A DNA stretch of 64,000 bases from Bacteroidota bacterium (GCA_023428755.1 JAEYWX010000001.1:248001-312000), one strand, 5' to 3'. Counted from the stretch's first letter, positions 19,054 to 28,215 are shown. Numbers and translations are program-made. The notes: generated from the letters alone by a model not told the origin.

Positions 19054-20268
19054 TTATTTCTGTTGCTCATCATCGCCCATTACATCATAACCTTTCCATT
19101 TGAACTGTGTTGCCAAACCGGAAGCAGCAGGCCAGGCAATATCGTGTTGTTTGCTTACCACCCATTTTCTTCTGTTTTCTTCCGTATCAAATGAAATTTG
19201 TATCTGGTAATTGTAAGTTGTTGGTTCGGCCTGAATTTCTTTTGCTCTGCTTTCGGGAAACAGCCGAAGCAGTTTTGATCCGAGATAACCGGTTTGAACA
19301 GTCATGGCCGGCACATAAATGGAGTAGTACATTTTTTCAAACGCTTCTGCATTTTCTTTCGGCACAACAAACTCCATTTGCAAAACCATTGCTTTGGGTT
19401 TGATCAAGGGTTTGTTGATGGTTGCATAATTCTGTTTGGATGCAGCAATACCGATTACCAAAACTTCAAGGTCTTCTTTGCTGTTGTTGGCAATGATTGT
19501 TTTTTCACCAAGAAGAGCAAAGAACGATTCATCCTGCTTCACTGTTGCATTCTGATTGTTCAATGTAACCGTTCCTTTCCCTTTGATCACATAGTACACT
19601 TCTTCAATGCCGTTGAGTAGTCGTGTGATTGAACTGTCGGCAGGAAGAATGATGTGATCGACATGATTCCAGTTAGTAGAAAAAATATCCGGTCCAAATA
19701 CCCGGCGGCTCAACGATGGTTTCATACCCGGCGGCATCGTTGGATTATTGCTGTTTTGTTTTTCAAGTTTACCTGAAACAAAAACTGGTATTGGATCAAG
19801 CGCTGCACCTACCCGGCTATCACCCAAATCAAATGCATCTGATTTTCCTTTTTGTTCACTCACTGCAAAATTCAACCAGCGTAACGGTTCGTTGGATGCA
19901 TTGTAAATAGCATGTGAATCGCCTGCTTTGCAAGGCACCACAGCCGGGGCTTTTATTTTTGATGTACGGCCGTTGATGGTAAACTGTGCTTCGCCATTGA
20001 GCAACACATACATTTCTTCAATACCATGATGAAAATGATGACCGATTCCCGACTTCGCTTTTATCGTTCCGACATGCAGATAAAGAAAGTTGGTTGACAG
20101 TTCTGTGCGGCCGATCAATTGTGTGAATCCCATTTCACCGGCACCTGCATGCACGGCAGACAACATCCTGTACTTCGCAGGATCGTTCACCACAATGCGT
20201 TGCTGCAATGGTTGAGCAATGCTATGCAACACCAACAGTACACTAAAAGCCATCATTAATTTTTTCAT
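19054..20268 (-). CDS. Exported bicupin with C-terminal ABM-like domain
   Basis: 404 residues, Sec signal ending HSIAQ (residue 19). The first cupin (about 40-135) has an intact metal site: H77, H78, H80, H81 and E84 in HHFHHGIEE, plus H119. The second cupin (about 190-285) keeps the fold (GIEEVYYVIKGKG) but lacks histidines. The last 110 residues resemble an antibiotic-monooxygenase-type ferredoxin-like barrel (VVPKENAEAFEKMY ... YQIQISFDT), assigned by eye. Cupins with this site may be isomerases, dioxygenases or binding proteins; the reaction is unknown. It is 41 bases downstream of the PQQ dehydrogenase and 4 bases before the beta-helix gene. Confidence 0.78.
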   Translation of the reverse strand: MKKLMMAFSVLLVLHSIAQPLQQRIVVNDPAKYRMLSAVHAGAGEMGFTQLIGRTELSTNFLYLHVGTIKAKSGIGHHFHHGIEEMYVLLNGEAQFTINGRTSKIKAPAVVPCKAGDSHAIYNASNEPLRWLNFAVSEQKGKSDAFDLGDSRVGAALDPIPVFVSGKLEKQNSNNPTMPPGMKPSLSRRVFGPDIFSTNWNHVDHIILPADSSITRLLNGIEEVYYVIKGKGTVTLNNQNATVKQDESFFALLGEKTIIANNSKEDLEVLVIGIAASKQNYATINKPLIKPKAMVLQMEFVVPKENAEAFEKMYYSIYVPAMTVQTGYLGSKLLRLFPESRAKEIQAEPTTYNYQIQISFDTEENRRKWVVSKQHDIAWPAASGLATQFKWKGYDVMGDDEQQK

Positions 20269-20309
20269 GTTGCTTCTTTATTTAAACGTTCATGAATTGA
20301 AATACTGTT

Positions 20310-22562
20310 TTACTTTTTAATATCGGGCAATGCATAAACAAGATAGCCCCTTGGCAACGCACCTGGTTTCGCTGCATGATTGTAACTGTCTTTCGCAAAT
20401 GTGCCCGTTGCATTCACGACTAAATATTGTTTGCCGTTGAGTGAATACATGATGGGTTGTCCATTGGTTTCATGACTCAATGTTGTTTCCCATAAAACAG
20501 TTCCATTATCTGCATCAAATGCATAGAGTTTCCCGCCTTTTGCTGTAGCGAAAACAATTCCTGTTGATGTAACCACCATTCCTTTTCGTAATACACCGCT
20601 TGGTGCACCGGTTGTTTTGTTGCCTTTGCTGTATAGCGAATCTTCACCAATTGGTTTTCTCCATTTGATGGTGCCCGTATTCAGATCATATGCAACGAGT
20701 GATGACCAGGGAGGTGATAACAAACCCATCCAGTCTAATCCATAATCAGTGGTATAACGATCAACCGGATGATCTACTCCTTCGGGATAATCAAACATCG
20801 GAGCACTACGGTTTGCATCGGGTTTTATTTTAGCACCACCCGATGCAACTACAGGTCCATTTACTTTTGATGATGTATCCATTCGTCTGAAGAAATTTGG
20901 CCGTGCAGGATTACCACCCAGGTAGCGATACAGTGCAGTAATGGTTTGCTCATCCACATGCACAAAGCCGGGCATTTGTCCACGACCATTTAATATGATC
21001 CCTTTAAACTCATCGTAAAAAATTCGCTGGCCTGCATTTACTAAGGCAGGTGCAAGTCCGCCTTCCATATTCGCACCATGACAGGTTTGACAAGTGGCCG
21101 TATAAAATGCTTTCACCCGTTTGATTTCATCGTTCGATAAATTCACTGAAGGAGGAAGCACTTTTTTAAGCTTGTAAGTAGAAGCATATTCCTGTGTCAT
21201 TACATACATCATTCCTTTGCCGGGATTGGAACCTGTGTTACCATAGTTAGCACCTCCCAATGCACCCGGCATCATGACCGTTTCATATTTATCTGATGGC
21301 GGCAGATATAATCCGGACTTCGATGAATCAAGACGCTTGATCCATTGTTGTTTAATACTGTCAGGAAAAAATGGATTGAGTGTTTCTTTGGTAACAGCAT
21401 GCCGAGTAAAATCGGGCAGTGAAGAAATAGGTTGTGTGGGCCATGCCTGTTCGCCGGGCATATCACTGGCAGGAAATGGTTTTTCTTCGATTGGGAAAAG
21501 CGGCTCGCCGGTTTCCCTGTTGAACACAAACATAAATCCATGTTTGGTAGCTACAGCCACTGCATCGGTCTTTTTGCCGTTATGGTTTACCGTTAGTAAC
21601 TGTGGTGCGGAAGCAAGATCATAATCCCACAGGTCATGATGTACTGTTTGATAATGCCAGAGGCGTTTGCCTGTTTTTGCATCTAAGGCTACCAAAGAAT
21701 TACCAAACAGGTTGGCACCTATGCGATCAGCGCCATAATAATCATACGTAGGCGAACCCAACGGTAGAAACACAATGCCTCTTTTCTCATCGACTGACAT
21801 TTCACTCCACACATTTACTGCACCTGCATATTTGTATGCATCTTTTGGCCATGTTTCGTACCCAAACTCACCCGGGTGCGGAATAGTATGAAAGATCCAT
21901 TCTAATTTTCCTGTAACTACATTGTAAGCTCTTATATGACCGGGTGGCGAAAAATAATTTTCGCCCGGTGCTGAACCAAGTATAACCAGATCTTTATAAA
22001 TAATGCCCGGCATCATGGATTGCATGCGCCTGATGGAAGAAGGTTCACGGTCCAGTCCCTGCCGCAGATCAACATAACCACTATCGCCAAAACTCAGAAT
22101 ACTTTTTCCTGTAACGGCATCGATCCCCTGCAACGAATTGTTCAACGTAAAAATGAGTCGTTTGTCTTTTTTATCACTGCTTTCCCAGTAGTTAATCCCT
22201 CTTCTTGATAAACCCATGAGTTTTGTATGAATCCACACTTCTTTGCCGGTGTGTACATTCACTGCAACCAATGAAAAATTTTTCGCCATCACATACATCA
22301 TGCTGTCCACCACAATAGGACTGAAAAAGTAGGAAAGACTATCCCCGGATTCATACATCCATGCTACTTGCAACTGCTGCACATTGTCTTTTTTGATTTC
22401 ATCTGCATCGAAATACTTCGACTGATCAGGACCACCACCGTATTGCGTCCATGTAGTGTGGTTGTAAGTGGATGCTCCGTTATTGCAACTGATATAAAAG
22501 CACAACAGCAGCAATGCTGCAACTGCAAAACTGAGTTTGGTCGACAATCGTTTCAAGATCAT
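20310..22562 (-). CDS. PQQ-dependent dehydrogenase with inserted cytochrome c, lipoprotein
   Basis: 750 residues. A lipoprotein signal ends at C26 (YISC). The eight-bladed quinoprotein propeller (about 35-470 and 560-745) includes HHDLWDYDLASAP near 308-320 and repeated W-docking motifs such as GKEVW and GTVLW. A class I cytochrome c domain is inserted at about 475-555: CQTCH (C491, C494, H495) with a probable axial Met at 530 (GQMPGF). This is the layout of sugar or alcohol quinoproteins that pass electrons directly to the respiratory chain. No PQQ biosynthesis gene is in the window. Oxidation of glucose, xylose or arabinose to the lactone is the likely reaction class; substrate not resolved. 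Confidence 0.87.
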   Translation of the reverse strand: MILKRLSTKLSFAVAALLLLCFYISCNNGASTYNHTTWTQYGGGPDQSKYFDADEIKKDNVQQLQVAWMYESGDSLSYFFSPIVVDSMMYVMAKNFSLVAVNVHTGKEVWIHTKLMGLSRRGINYWESSDKKDKRLIFTLNNSLQGIDAVTGKSILSFGDSGYVDLRQGLDREPSSIRRMQSMMPGIIYKDLVILGSAPGENYFSPPGHIRAYNVVTGKLEWIFHTIPHPGEFGYETWPKDAYKYAGAVNVWSEMSVDEKRGIVFLPLGSPTYDYYGADRIGANLFGNSLVALDAKTGKRLWHYQTVHHDLWDYDLASAPQLLTVNHNGKKTDAVAVATKHGFMFVFNRETGEPLFPIEEKPFPASDMPGEQAWPTQPISSLPDFTRHAVTKETLNPFFPDSIKQQWIKRLDSSKSGLYLPPSDKYETVMMPGALGGANYGNTGSNPGKGMMYVMTQEYASTYKLKKVLPPSVNLSNDEIKRVKAFYTATCQTCHGANMEGGLAPALVNAGQRIFYDEFKGIILNGRGQMPGFVHVDEQTITALYRYLGGNPARPNFFRRMDTSSKVNGPVVASGGAKIKPDANRSAPMFDYPEGVDHPVDRYTTDYGLDWMGLLSPPWSSLVAYDLNTGTIKWRKPIGEDSLYSKGNKTTGAPSGVLRKGMVVTSTGIVFATAKGGKLYAFDADNGTVLWETTLSHETNGQPIMYSLNGKQYLVVNATGTFAKDSYNHAAKPGALPRGYLVYALPDIKK

Positions 22563-22662
22563 AAAGCAACCGTTGTTTTATGTTTATCAATGAGAGAATC
22601 TTTATCTGATAAAATGTAAAAACCAGCTCACAGTTTGTTCACCAATATTTATCCGCTACCAC

Positions 22663-24588
22663 TTACCTGAACAGCAATTGTGCAAAGTTGTACAGGTTGT
22701 TGCGCCATACCGGCCATGTATGACCACCGGGATATTCGCTGTATGTGTACTTGATTTTCATTTCATCAAATCGTTGCATCATTATTTGGCAATTCTGCCA
22801 GGCAATATCTTGTTTACCACCCATTGCAATCCAGAATTGCTTCAGGTTGCTGTTGATAGTACTTGCATTTGTTTTCATGAATTCATATTGCGGAGTAGAA
22901 AGAGCAGGTTGATTACTCCACCATCCCGAACTGAACACACCGAGATATGCAAATAGGTTTGTATTTCTTACACCTGCATGCAGGGTTTGTAATCCACCCA
23001 TGGATAAACCGGCCAGTGCTCTGCTGTTGGCATCAGTTGCCACACGGTAATTTTTTTCAATGAAAGGAATGAGTGTTTGCTTTAATTCATTTTCAAAAGC
23101 ACGCAAGGCCTGCTCACCAAAACCACCGGGACCACCACTTGAAACATTGCCATCCATCATCACAATGATCATTGGTTTTGCTTTTTGTTCAGCAATGAGG
23201 TTATCGAGTATGATATCTGTTTTTCCTTGTGTTGCCCAGCCACGTTCATCTTCGCCACCACCATGTAACAGATACAGTACAGGATATTTTGTTGTGGCAT
23301 TCGCATCATAACCAGGTGGTGTGTAGATATAACATTGGCGCCATGAACGTGTAACAGGAGAAAAATATTTTTTGATGCGGATGTCGCCATGCGGCACATC
23401 TTTCAATGCATAATAACCATCGCCTTTGAACGGAATTTCAATACCGCTTGCCATGCGTCCCATACCATAAAATGTTTCGCTTGCAGGATCAGCTACTGCC
23501 ACACCATCAATGATCAACGAATAATAATGAAAACCTTCGCTGATCGAATCGGTGGTAACGATCCAATAACCTCCGGTATCTTTCTGCATATCGTATTTCT
23601 TTCCCAAGTCGATTTGTACTTTTTGTGCATCAGGTGCTTTGATACGAAACATCACACGACTGTCTGGCAATACCTGCGGATATTTTGCAGAACGTACATT
23701 GGTTGCTGCTGCCGTACCCAATACCGTATACTTCGAAAATTGTGAAGCATCCACCTGCTTAAACAGGAATTGCGAAAACATATACAATCCATTCTTCCAC
23801 ACTTTAAAATCATGTCCGCCTGGTTCTAAATAATAAATATGTGGCACATCGTTTTGGCGCAGGTAATCATGTGTGCGTTTACTGAACGAAAGCAAACCAT
23901 CCGCATCACCGCAGGAGATAAACAATAATTTTAATTGTTGTTTTGCTGTTTCAGGATTGGGCACCAACTCCTGTGGCAACTTTGTATTGGGTGCTGAAGA
24001 AAAACCACCCACCCATGCAAACCTGTCAAGATTACCTAATCCGAAATTCAAAGATTGTCCGCCACCCATCGACAAACCTGCGATGGCTCTGTTTTCACGA
24101 TCCTTGTACACAGGAAATTTCTTTTCAATGAAAGGAATAAGATCATTCAGCAAGTCCTGCTCAAATGTTGAAAAGGCCTGCACTTTATCCTGTGCCATAA
24201 TGTTGCCGGTTGCACGGTCGTCTTTCATGGCCCTGCCATTTGGCATTACCACGATCATCGGTTGCAGTTTGCCTTCTGCATAAAGATTATCCAGAATCAC
24301 CTGTGGCTTGCCGCCATTCAGCCATTCTTTTTCATCGCCACCAATACCGTGTAACAAATACAGTACAGGATACTTTTTCTTTTTGGAAAAACCCGGTGGT
24401 GTGTACACCAAGGCTCTTCTGTTTGTACCTACCGTTTTTGAATTGTACGTAATCGTATCAATCTTTCCTTTTGCAATTTCCGTACGCAATTCATCAAATC
24501 CTTTTGGCATCTGCTTCAGTATTTCCTGTGCCTGTATTTGCAACAGCGAAAAAAGAAGAACAACAGCAGTGACTATTTTTTTTATCAT
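22663..24588 (-). CDS. Tandem CE1 esterase (CE1-CBM48-CE1), secreted
   Basis: 641 residues, Sec signal ending QIQAQ. Two complete alpha/beta-hydrolase esterase domains are joined by an E-set/CBM48-like module (about 300-400). The first domain has nucleophile S173 (GLSMGG) and H259 (PGGHD); the second has S529 (GLSMGG) and H623 (PGGHTW). CBM48-CE1 is the arrangement of Bacteroidota feruloyl and acetyl esterases; the linker fits the second domain, so the protein looks like a single CE1 fused to a CBM48-CE1. It is the last of four CE1 genes in a row and is preceded by an intercistronic hairpin. Feruloyl or acetyl release from arabinoxylan is expected. Confidence 0.9.
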   Translation of the reverse strand: MIKKIVTAVVLLFSLLQIQAQEILKQMPKGFDELRTEIAKGKIDTITYNSKTVGTNRRALVYTPPGFSKKKKYPVLYLLHGIGGDEKEWLNGGKPQVILDNLYAEGKLQPMIVVMPNGRAMKDDRATGNIMAQDKVQAFSTFEQDLLNDLIPFIEKKFPVYKDRENRAIAGLSMGGGQSLNFGLGNLDRFAWVGGFSSAPNTKLPQELVPNPETAKQQLKLLFISCGDADGLLSFSKRTHDYLRQNDVPHIYYLEPGGHDFKVWKNGLYMFSQFLFKQVDASQFSKYTVLGTAAATNVRSAKYPQVLPDSRVMFRIKAPDAQKVQIDLGKKYDMQKDTGGYWIVTTDSISEGFHYYSLIIDGVAVADPASETFYGMGRMASGIEIPFKGDGYYALKDVPHGDIRIKKYFSPVTRSWRQCYIYTPPGYDANATTKYPVLYLLHGGGEDERGWATQGKTDIILDNLIAEQKAKPMIIVMMDGNVSSGGPGGFGEQALRAFENELKQTLIPFIEKNYRVATDANSRALAGLSMGGLQTLHAGVRNTNLFAYLGVFSSGWWSNQPALSTPQYEFMKTNASTINSNLKQFWIAMGGKQDIAWQNCQIMMQRFDEMKIKYTYSEYPGGHTWPVWRNNLYNFAQLLFR

Positions 24589-24618
24589 CGTTTCAGTTAG
24601 TTTAATCTATCGTTTAGA

Positions 24619-24658
24619 AATGTTTCAGTTGTTGCAGCTATGCAACAACTGAAACATT
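24619..24658. repeat. Perfect 18-bp inverted repeat with 4-base loop between CE1 genes
   Basis: Arms at 24619-24636 and 24641-24658 are exact reverse complements (left arm AATGTTTCAGTTGTTGCA), with loop GCTA. It lies between the CE1 gene ending at 24709 and the next starting at 24588. On the minus strand no T tract follows, so it is not a textbook terminator. An mRNA-stabilising, processing or attenuating stem, or a protein-binding palindrome, is possible. Confidence 0.85.
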
Positions 24659-24708
24659 GATTTCTTTATTTGACAACTCAGTTTTACTAAATCTTCTTTT
24701 AGCAATGG

Positions 24709-25932
24709 TTATTTAAACAGAGACGGCGCCATTTCGTATAAACTTCTGCGCCAGCTTTGAAATTCATGTGCTGTACCCGGAGAAACATAAGTAGCTACTT
24801 TATAACCGGCAGCTTTTAAATCTGCTTCTACTTTTGGCAATCCTTCAGCTCCACGTGTTTCTTTACTTCCATAGGAAATGAAAATAAATTTGGGTTTCAT
24901 TTTACCTTCCAGTTGCGCAGGTGTATAATTGCCACCGCTTAATAATCCCCAATAGCCAAACACTTCCGGCTTTGCCAATGTGATGGTATGCGTTTCAAAA
25001 CCACCCATTGATAAACCGGCCATTGCCCTGTTATCTCTATCGGCTTTTGTGCGGAAATGCGCATCGATGTAAGGAATCAATTCATCAAGTAATACAGTTT
25101 GAAATGCCCCAACACCAGTTACTTCACCTGCAGTAATTCCTGTTGCCACTCTGCCCGCTGCACCCATTCCACCGCCGGCAGGAGGAGCAGGAGGAGGAGT
25201 TGTTGTTGTGCCAGCCGGAGGAGGTGGCGGCGCTGGTCTGCGACCGATTGGCATACCGGTATTCGTCATACCATACGTCATTACAATAATGAATGGTTTT
25301 ATTCTACCCGATGCAATCATGTTGTCCATGATGAGATTTGTTTTTCCCTGAATACCCCATGAGGTTTCATTTTCGCCCCATCCATGTTGCAGGTACAGCA
25401 CAGGATATTTTGTATTGCCCTTTTCATAACCGGGAGGAGTATATACTACTGCAGCCCGTTGTGTGTTGGTACTTTTAGAAGGGAAAATGATGTGTTGCAT
25501 ATTACCATGCGGTACATCTTTCAATGCATAGATATCCTGGTCTTTCGCAGGAATTTCAATTCCGCTTTCCCAGCGTTGCGATCCATAAAAAAATCCGGTA
25601 CCGGGATCATTAAACGTAGCACCATCAACATTTACCCTGTAGTAATGAAAACCTTCATCCATTGGCCCTGCAGTTGTGCCGATAAAATAACCGCTATCTG
25701 CCTTCACTAATTTTGTTCCTCCTTGTCCACCGAGGCCAAGACTCACCCGAACACTGTCTGCATTGGGTGCATAAATTCGAAACCTTGCATAACCTTGCGA
25801 GTTTACCTGTGGATATGCCTGGAATGGTTGATTAAAGGAAGATGGTTTAAAATCTTCGATGATGGTTGTTTGTGCAAAAGACATGGTACTTGCAAACAAC
25901 GCAGCGGTTAAAAAAACTGATTGACGATTCAT
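24709..25932 (-). CDS. CBM48-CE1 esterase with proline-rich insert, secreted
   Basis: 407 residues, Sec signal ending SFAQ. An E-set/CBM48-like module (about 45-135) precedes the CE1 domain (about 145-405), with nucleophile S308 (GLSMGG) and H389 (GTAHEF). Residues 230-265, between the core strand IIVMTYG and the helix leading to the nucleophile, are a low-complexity Pro/Ala/Gly/Thr stretch absent from the three neighbouring CE1 genes. It starts 36 bases after the previous CE1 gene. A feruloyl or acetylxylan esterase role is expected from architecture and context. Confidence 0.9.
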   Translation of the reverse strand: MNRQSVFLTAALFASTMSFAQTTIIEDFKPSSFNQPFQAYPQVNSQGYARFRIYAPNADSVRVSLGLGGQGGTKLVKADSGYFIGTTAGPMDEGFHYYRVNVDGATFNDPGTGFFYGSQRWESGIEIPAKDQDIYALKDVPHGNMQHIIFPSKSTNTQRAAVVYTPPGYEKGNTKYPVLYLQHGWGENETSWGIQGKTNLIMDNMIASGRIKPFIIVMTYGMTNTGMPIGRRPAPPPPPAGTTTTPPPAPPAGGGMGAAGRVATGITAGEVTGVGAFQTVLLDELIPYIDAHFRTKADRDNRAMAGLSMGGFETHTITLAKPEVFGYWGLLSGGNYTPAQLEGKMKPKFIFISYGSKETRGAEGLPKVEADLKAAGYKVATYVSPGTAHEFQSWRRSLYEMAPSLFK

Positions 25933-25968
25933 CTGTCAGGTTTTAAGATTAAAGAGATAGTTGTTGTT

Positions 25969-27045
25969 TTATTTAAAAATTTCCTGGAGTGTGGTGGCTA
26001 AAAACAATTTGCAGTTCATCCATGTATGTCCGCCCGGTACGATATAGCTTTTTACTTTGATCTTCTTTTCTTCGAACATGGCAATATTGTTTTTTACACT
26101 TTCATATAAAAAATCTTCGGTGCCTACACTGATCGTAAACAATTTCAATTGTTGATTGATCTTCTTTGCATCAGGTGAATAGTTGGCAAAATTTTTCTGA
26201 AACTCTTCTGTTGCTGTAAACGGTGCATAAGAACTGATGTAGCCAAACTTGTCGGTATTAGTCAAACCAATGTTGAGTGTTTGTCCGCCACCAACAGAGA
26301 AACCAGCCACTGCTCGGTTTTTACTATCAGTGTAAACCGGATAGTTGGCTTCAATGAATGGAATAATATCATTGATAACATCTTTTGTAAAGTCGGGCAT
26401 TGGTTTAGGACGCACATTGCCGTACGGCATTACAATAATCATCGGTACTGCTTTTCCCTGTGCAATTAAATTATCTGCAATGAGATTTGCACGACCAACT
26501 TTTGTCCATGTTTCTTCCGTATCCGACCCGCCATGTATGAGATACAAAACAGGATACTTTGTTTTACTGTTGGCATTATAGCCGGGCGGTGTGTACACCA
26601 GCAACTGTCGTGTAGTTTCTAGTGTAGCCGAACTGTAATAACGGTAGCTGATTTTTCCATGTGGTACATTCTGCAATGAATGAACTAATGGTGTAGTGCC
26701 CGGCACTTCCAGTATACTTCTTTTGAAACGCTCATTGGCGAACACATAAGTGTTGTTTGGATCAGCAAGTTCAACATTGTCTACATTAAAACTGTAAGGA
26801 TAAATATCGGGCTTAATATCTTTCACTGTAACCGACCATATACCCGATGTATCTTTTACAAATGGAAGAGGTGCTGTTAGAAACTCTCCTTTCAATATCA
26901 CATTCTGTGCAGTTCGTGAATAGTAGCGGAATGTAACGCTGCCATCGGCATTCACATCGGGTGAGCTGATGACAGGTGGCCTTTGTTGTGCAAACACATT
27001 ACAGCCAATGAATAAAATTGTAATTGCTATAAAGAATGATTTCAT
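25969..27045 (-). CDS. CBM48-CE1 esterase, secreted
   Basis: 358 residues, Sec signal ending VFAQ. The CBM48-like module spans about 25-120 (SVTFRYYSR ... YPYSFNVDNVELADP), then CE1 with nucleophile S250 in GFSVGG and the His motif PGGHTW near 343. It is close in layout to the adjacent gene at 27052-28215, sharing GKAVPMI, MPYGN and NERFK segments, which suggests a recent tandem duplication of these two. Only 6 bases separate them. Feruloyl or acetyl ester hydrolysis on xylan is the expected role. Confidence 0.9.
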   Translation of the reverse strand: MKSFFIAITILFIGCNVFAQQRPPVISSPDVNADGSVTFRYYSRTAQNVILKGEFLTAPLPFVKDTSGIWSVTVKDIKPDIYPYSFNVDNVELADPNNTYVFANERFKRSILEVPGTTPLVHSLQNVPHGKISYRYYSSATLETTRQLLVYTPPGYNANSKTKYPVLYLIHGGSDTEETWTKVGRANLIADNLIAQGKAVPMIIVMPYGNVRPKPMPDFTKDVINDIIPFIEANYPVYTDSKNRAVAGFSVGGGQTLNIGLTNTDKFGYISSYAPFTATEEFQKNFANYSPDAKKINQQLKLFTISVGTEDFLYESVKNNIAMFEEKKIKVKSYIVPGGHTWMNCKLFLATTLQEIFK

Positions 27046-27051
27046 CTTATT

Positions 27052-28215
27052 CTATTTAAAAAGTAATGGTACTGTTTGCGCCATATAATCTTTCACATTC
27101 ATCCATGTATGTCCACCGCCGGTGATTAAACTTTTGTGATTGATGTTTTTTGCCTTCAGGTAATCGATAAACTCAACCGTTGATTTGTATAAAAAATCTT
27201 CGCTGCCCACACTCACCCACAGCAGTTTAAAATCTTTATTTGTTTTTGCCGTATTATCAACAAGGTTTTTGTACCTGCTGTCCATTTCCTGCGGAGATAG
27301 ATAAGCACTGTAACAACAGATCCATGAAAATTTATCGGTATTGCTGAAAGCAGTCCGCAATGTTTGTCCGCCACCTCTTGAAAAACCACCAATCGCTCTG
27401 CTGTTCTTGTTATTGATGGTGCGGTAATTTTTTTCGATGTAAGGAATAAGCTTTGTGACAAGATCAGTTTCAAACAGTTTTGCACGTGTAACAGCATCTT
27501 CACTATCTCTTCCAACAATATCGCCTGGCTTTGCCTGTTGCTTTTGTTCAGCGATACGAGCCATGGGATTGCCATATGGCATCACAACGATCATGGGTAC
27601 CGCTTTTCCCTCTGTGATCAAATTGTCGAGAATGAAATTTGTTTTGCCTACTTTAAAAAATGTTTCTTCTGTGTCAGTTGTTCCGCTGATGAGATAAAAC
27701 ACAGGGTATGTTTTGTTTGCTGACTGATCATAACCCGGAGGCGTGTACACAACTACCGATCCTGTTGAACCTTCAACAGAAGGATAGTACTCATAGGTTA
27801 CTGAACCATGCGGCACATTTTTGATGGCATGCACCAAATGCGTTTCACCCGGTACATCAACCAGACTTGCTTTGAAACGTTCATTGGGAAAAAAGTTAAC
27901 ATTAGCAGGATCCATCACCGTTACACCATCTACAACAAAACTGTAAGGATAAATATCCGGCTTGATGGGCCCCACTGTTATACTCCAGATGCCAATGGAA
28001 TCCTTTGTCATGGGAAGTTGCGCTGCACCAAACTGGCTGCCGCCGAGCTTCACTTCTTTTGCTGAAGGTGCGAGATAACGAAAGGTTACTTTTTTATCAG
28101 CATGTACTTGCGGAGAAATTACAAATGGACCACGTGGTGGTTGTGCAGTTACAGACCATGCACAGAAAATCATTCCTGCTGCAAGCACATATCGCCGAAA
28201 TAAAGTTGTTATCAT
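27052..28215 (-). CDS. CBM48-CE1 esterase, secreted
   Basis: About 387 residues from the ATG at 28215, which gives a normal signal peptide (ending VTAQ). The frame is open 40 residues further upstream, but that extension is Cys/Asn-rich and does not look like an export signal. A CBM48-like module (HADKKVTFRYLAP ... YPYSFVVDG) is followed by CE1 with nucleophile Ser in GGFSRGGG and the His motif GGGHTW. It is the first of the four CE1 genes, after about 296 bases without a gene, so this is a candidate transcription start for the esterase group. Confidence 0.88.
   Translation of the reverse strand: MITTLFRRYVLAAGMIFCAWSVTAQPPRGPFVISPQVHADKKVTFRYLAPSAKEVKLGGSQFGAAQLPMTKDSIGIWSITVGPIKPDIYPYSFVVDGVTVMDPANVNFFPNERFKASLVDVPGETHLVHAIKNVPHGSVTYEYYPSVEGSTGSVVVYTPPGYDQSANKTYPVFYLISGTTDTEETFFKVGKTNFILDNLITEGKAVPMIVVMPYGNPMARIAEQKQQAKPGDIVGRDSEDAVTRAKLFETDLVTKLIPYIEKNYRTINNKNSRAIGGFSRGGGQTLRTAFSNTDKFSWICCYSAYLSPQEMDSRYKNLVDNTAKTNKDFKLLWVSVGSEDFLYKSTVEFIDYLKAKNINHKSLITGGGHTWMNVKDYMAQTVPLLFK

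Noticed and set aside
23873..24283. 136-codon plus-strand frame
   Set aside because: Antisense shadow of the tandem CE1 gene.
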